Source: DATKCJ01 sp035513275
GTDB lineage: Bacteria; Verrucomicrobiota; Verrucomicrobiia; Opitutales; Opitutaceae
Length of the DNA stretch: 12,986 nt
Reading direction: 5' to 3'
Assembly (NCBI GenBank): GCA_035513275.1
Contig: DATKCJ010000331.1
Span: 1-12,986, forward strand
Shown here piece by piece: positions 12,524 to 12,986 of the stretch. A program made the position numbers and the translations under genes. The notes under the pieces are model-generated. The model searched no databases, was not told where the DNA came from, and worked only from the letters and a program-made list of their open reading frames with translations. Position 1 is the stretch's first letter. Every line of letters begins with the position of its first letter.

Positions 12524-12986
12524 ATGCGTATCTCCCGATTGGCAATACTCCCGTTACTCGCGTTGGGTGCAGCGACCGCGTCAGCCGCCGAGGCGACGCT
12601 TACGCTCGATGCCGGCCAGCCCGGCGCTGTCATCAATCGAAACATCTACGGCCACTTCTCCGAGCATCTTGGCCGGTGCATCTACGAAGGCATCTGGGTG
12701 GGACCCGACTCGTCCATCCCAAACACAAAAGGCTTCCGCAACGACGTCGTCGCCGCGCTCAAGCAGCTCAACGTCCCGCTGCTCCGCTGGCCGGGCGGCT
12801 GCTTCGCCGACGAATACCACTGGAGGGACGGCATCGGCCCGAGCGAGAAGCGCCCGTCGATGATCAACACGCACTGGGGCGGCGTGGTGGAGGATAATAG
12901 TTTCGGCACGCACGAGTTTCTCGATTTCTGCGAGCTCATCGGCGCCGAGCCGTTTGTCTGCGTCAACGTCGGCAGCGGCACCGTGC
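12524..12986 (+). CDS. Secreted GH51 alpha-L-arabinofuranosidase (3' end outside window)
   Basis: The first 154 codons are present. A signal peptide (MRISRLAILPLLALGAATASA, cut near ASAAEA) precedes a mature start TLTLDAGQPGAVINRNIYGH. Typical GH51 motifs follow: NIYGHFSEHLGRCIYEGIWVG (about 40-60), RWPGGCFADEYHWRDGIGP (about 88-106) and WGGVVEDNSFGTHEFLDF. GH51 enzymes release terminal alpha-L-arabinofuranose from arabinan, arabinoxylan and arabinogalactan by a retaining mechanism; the catalytic glutamates lie further downstream and are not in view. The ATG at 12524 is placed by the signal peptide; no Shine-Dalgarno is seen. It starts 98 bases after the DUF5107-TPR gene on the same strand and may be co-transcribed. 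Location is periplasmic or extracellular by inference. Confidence 0.93.
   Translation, partial: MRISRLAILPLLALGAATASAAEATLTLDAGQPGAVINRNIYGHFSEHLGRCIYEGIWVGPDSSIPNTKGFRNDVVAALKQLNVPLLRWPGGCFADEYHWRDGIGPSEKRPSMINTHWGGVVEDNSFGTHEFLDFCELIGAEPFVCVNVGSGTV

Noticed and set aside
12426..12897. Open frames beginning at 12426 and 12430 on the plus strand
   Set aside because: They overlap the GH51 gene in other frames; the frame from 12524 has a signal peptide and GH51 motifs, whereas these have neither.

Overview
The window is GC-rich, tightly packed bacterial DNA. Gene content (soil-type ArsR/SRPBCC operon, GH2 and GH51 glycoside hydrolases, a DUF5107-TPR protein), the scarcity of Shine-Dalgarno sequences and abundant REP-like hairpin repeats suggest a Verrucomicrobiota-type soil or plant-matter degrader. 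This taxonomic guess is inference; no rRNA or other marker gene is present.

Left part (1-5860, minus strand). A repressor-led operon is read right to left: an ArsR-family regulator (5430-5789) with a promoter and a TTAACC/GGTTAA operator; an AHSA1/SRPBCC protein; a small unrecognised ORF; a second SRPBCC protein; a fused double-SRPBCC protein; then, after a 227-base gap, a DUF1428 (YbaA-like) protein, a four-helix membrane protein, a further SRPBCC protein and a DoxX-like membrane protein. Five SRPBCC domains sit in four genes. Beyond a 160-base gap holding a REPIN-like repeat lies a metallo-beta-lactamase-fold hydrolase with a signal peptide (115-1107), bracketed by two copies of that repeat.

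Right part (5984-12986). A 938-residue GH2 glycosidase (minus strand) diverges from a 1151-residue DUF5107-TPR protein (plus strand). The 169 bases between them hold a 17-base near-palindrome that could be a shared operator. The GH2 stop codon lies inside a REP-like arm. Downstream of the DUF5107 gene and on the same strand begins a secreted GH51 alpha-L-arabinofuranosidase, cut by the window end. Together these look like a plant-polysaccharide (arabinose/galactose-containing glycan) utilisation locus.

The most unusual feature is the density of palindromic repeats and where they lie. At least two hairpin families occur as inverted pairs with GNRA-type loops on one strand, and several palindromic or repeat-like segments lie in frame inside the two large carbohydrate genes, adding apparently dispensable peptide segments without breaking the reading frame. 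This resembles the principle of the Rickettsia palindromic elements, in a different setting. No tRNA, rRNA, CRISPR array, transposase or complete insertion sequence was seen.
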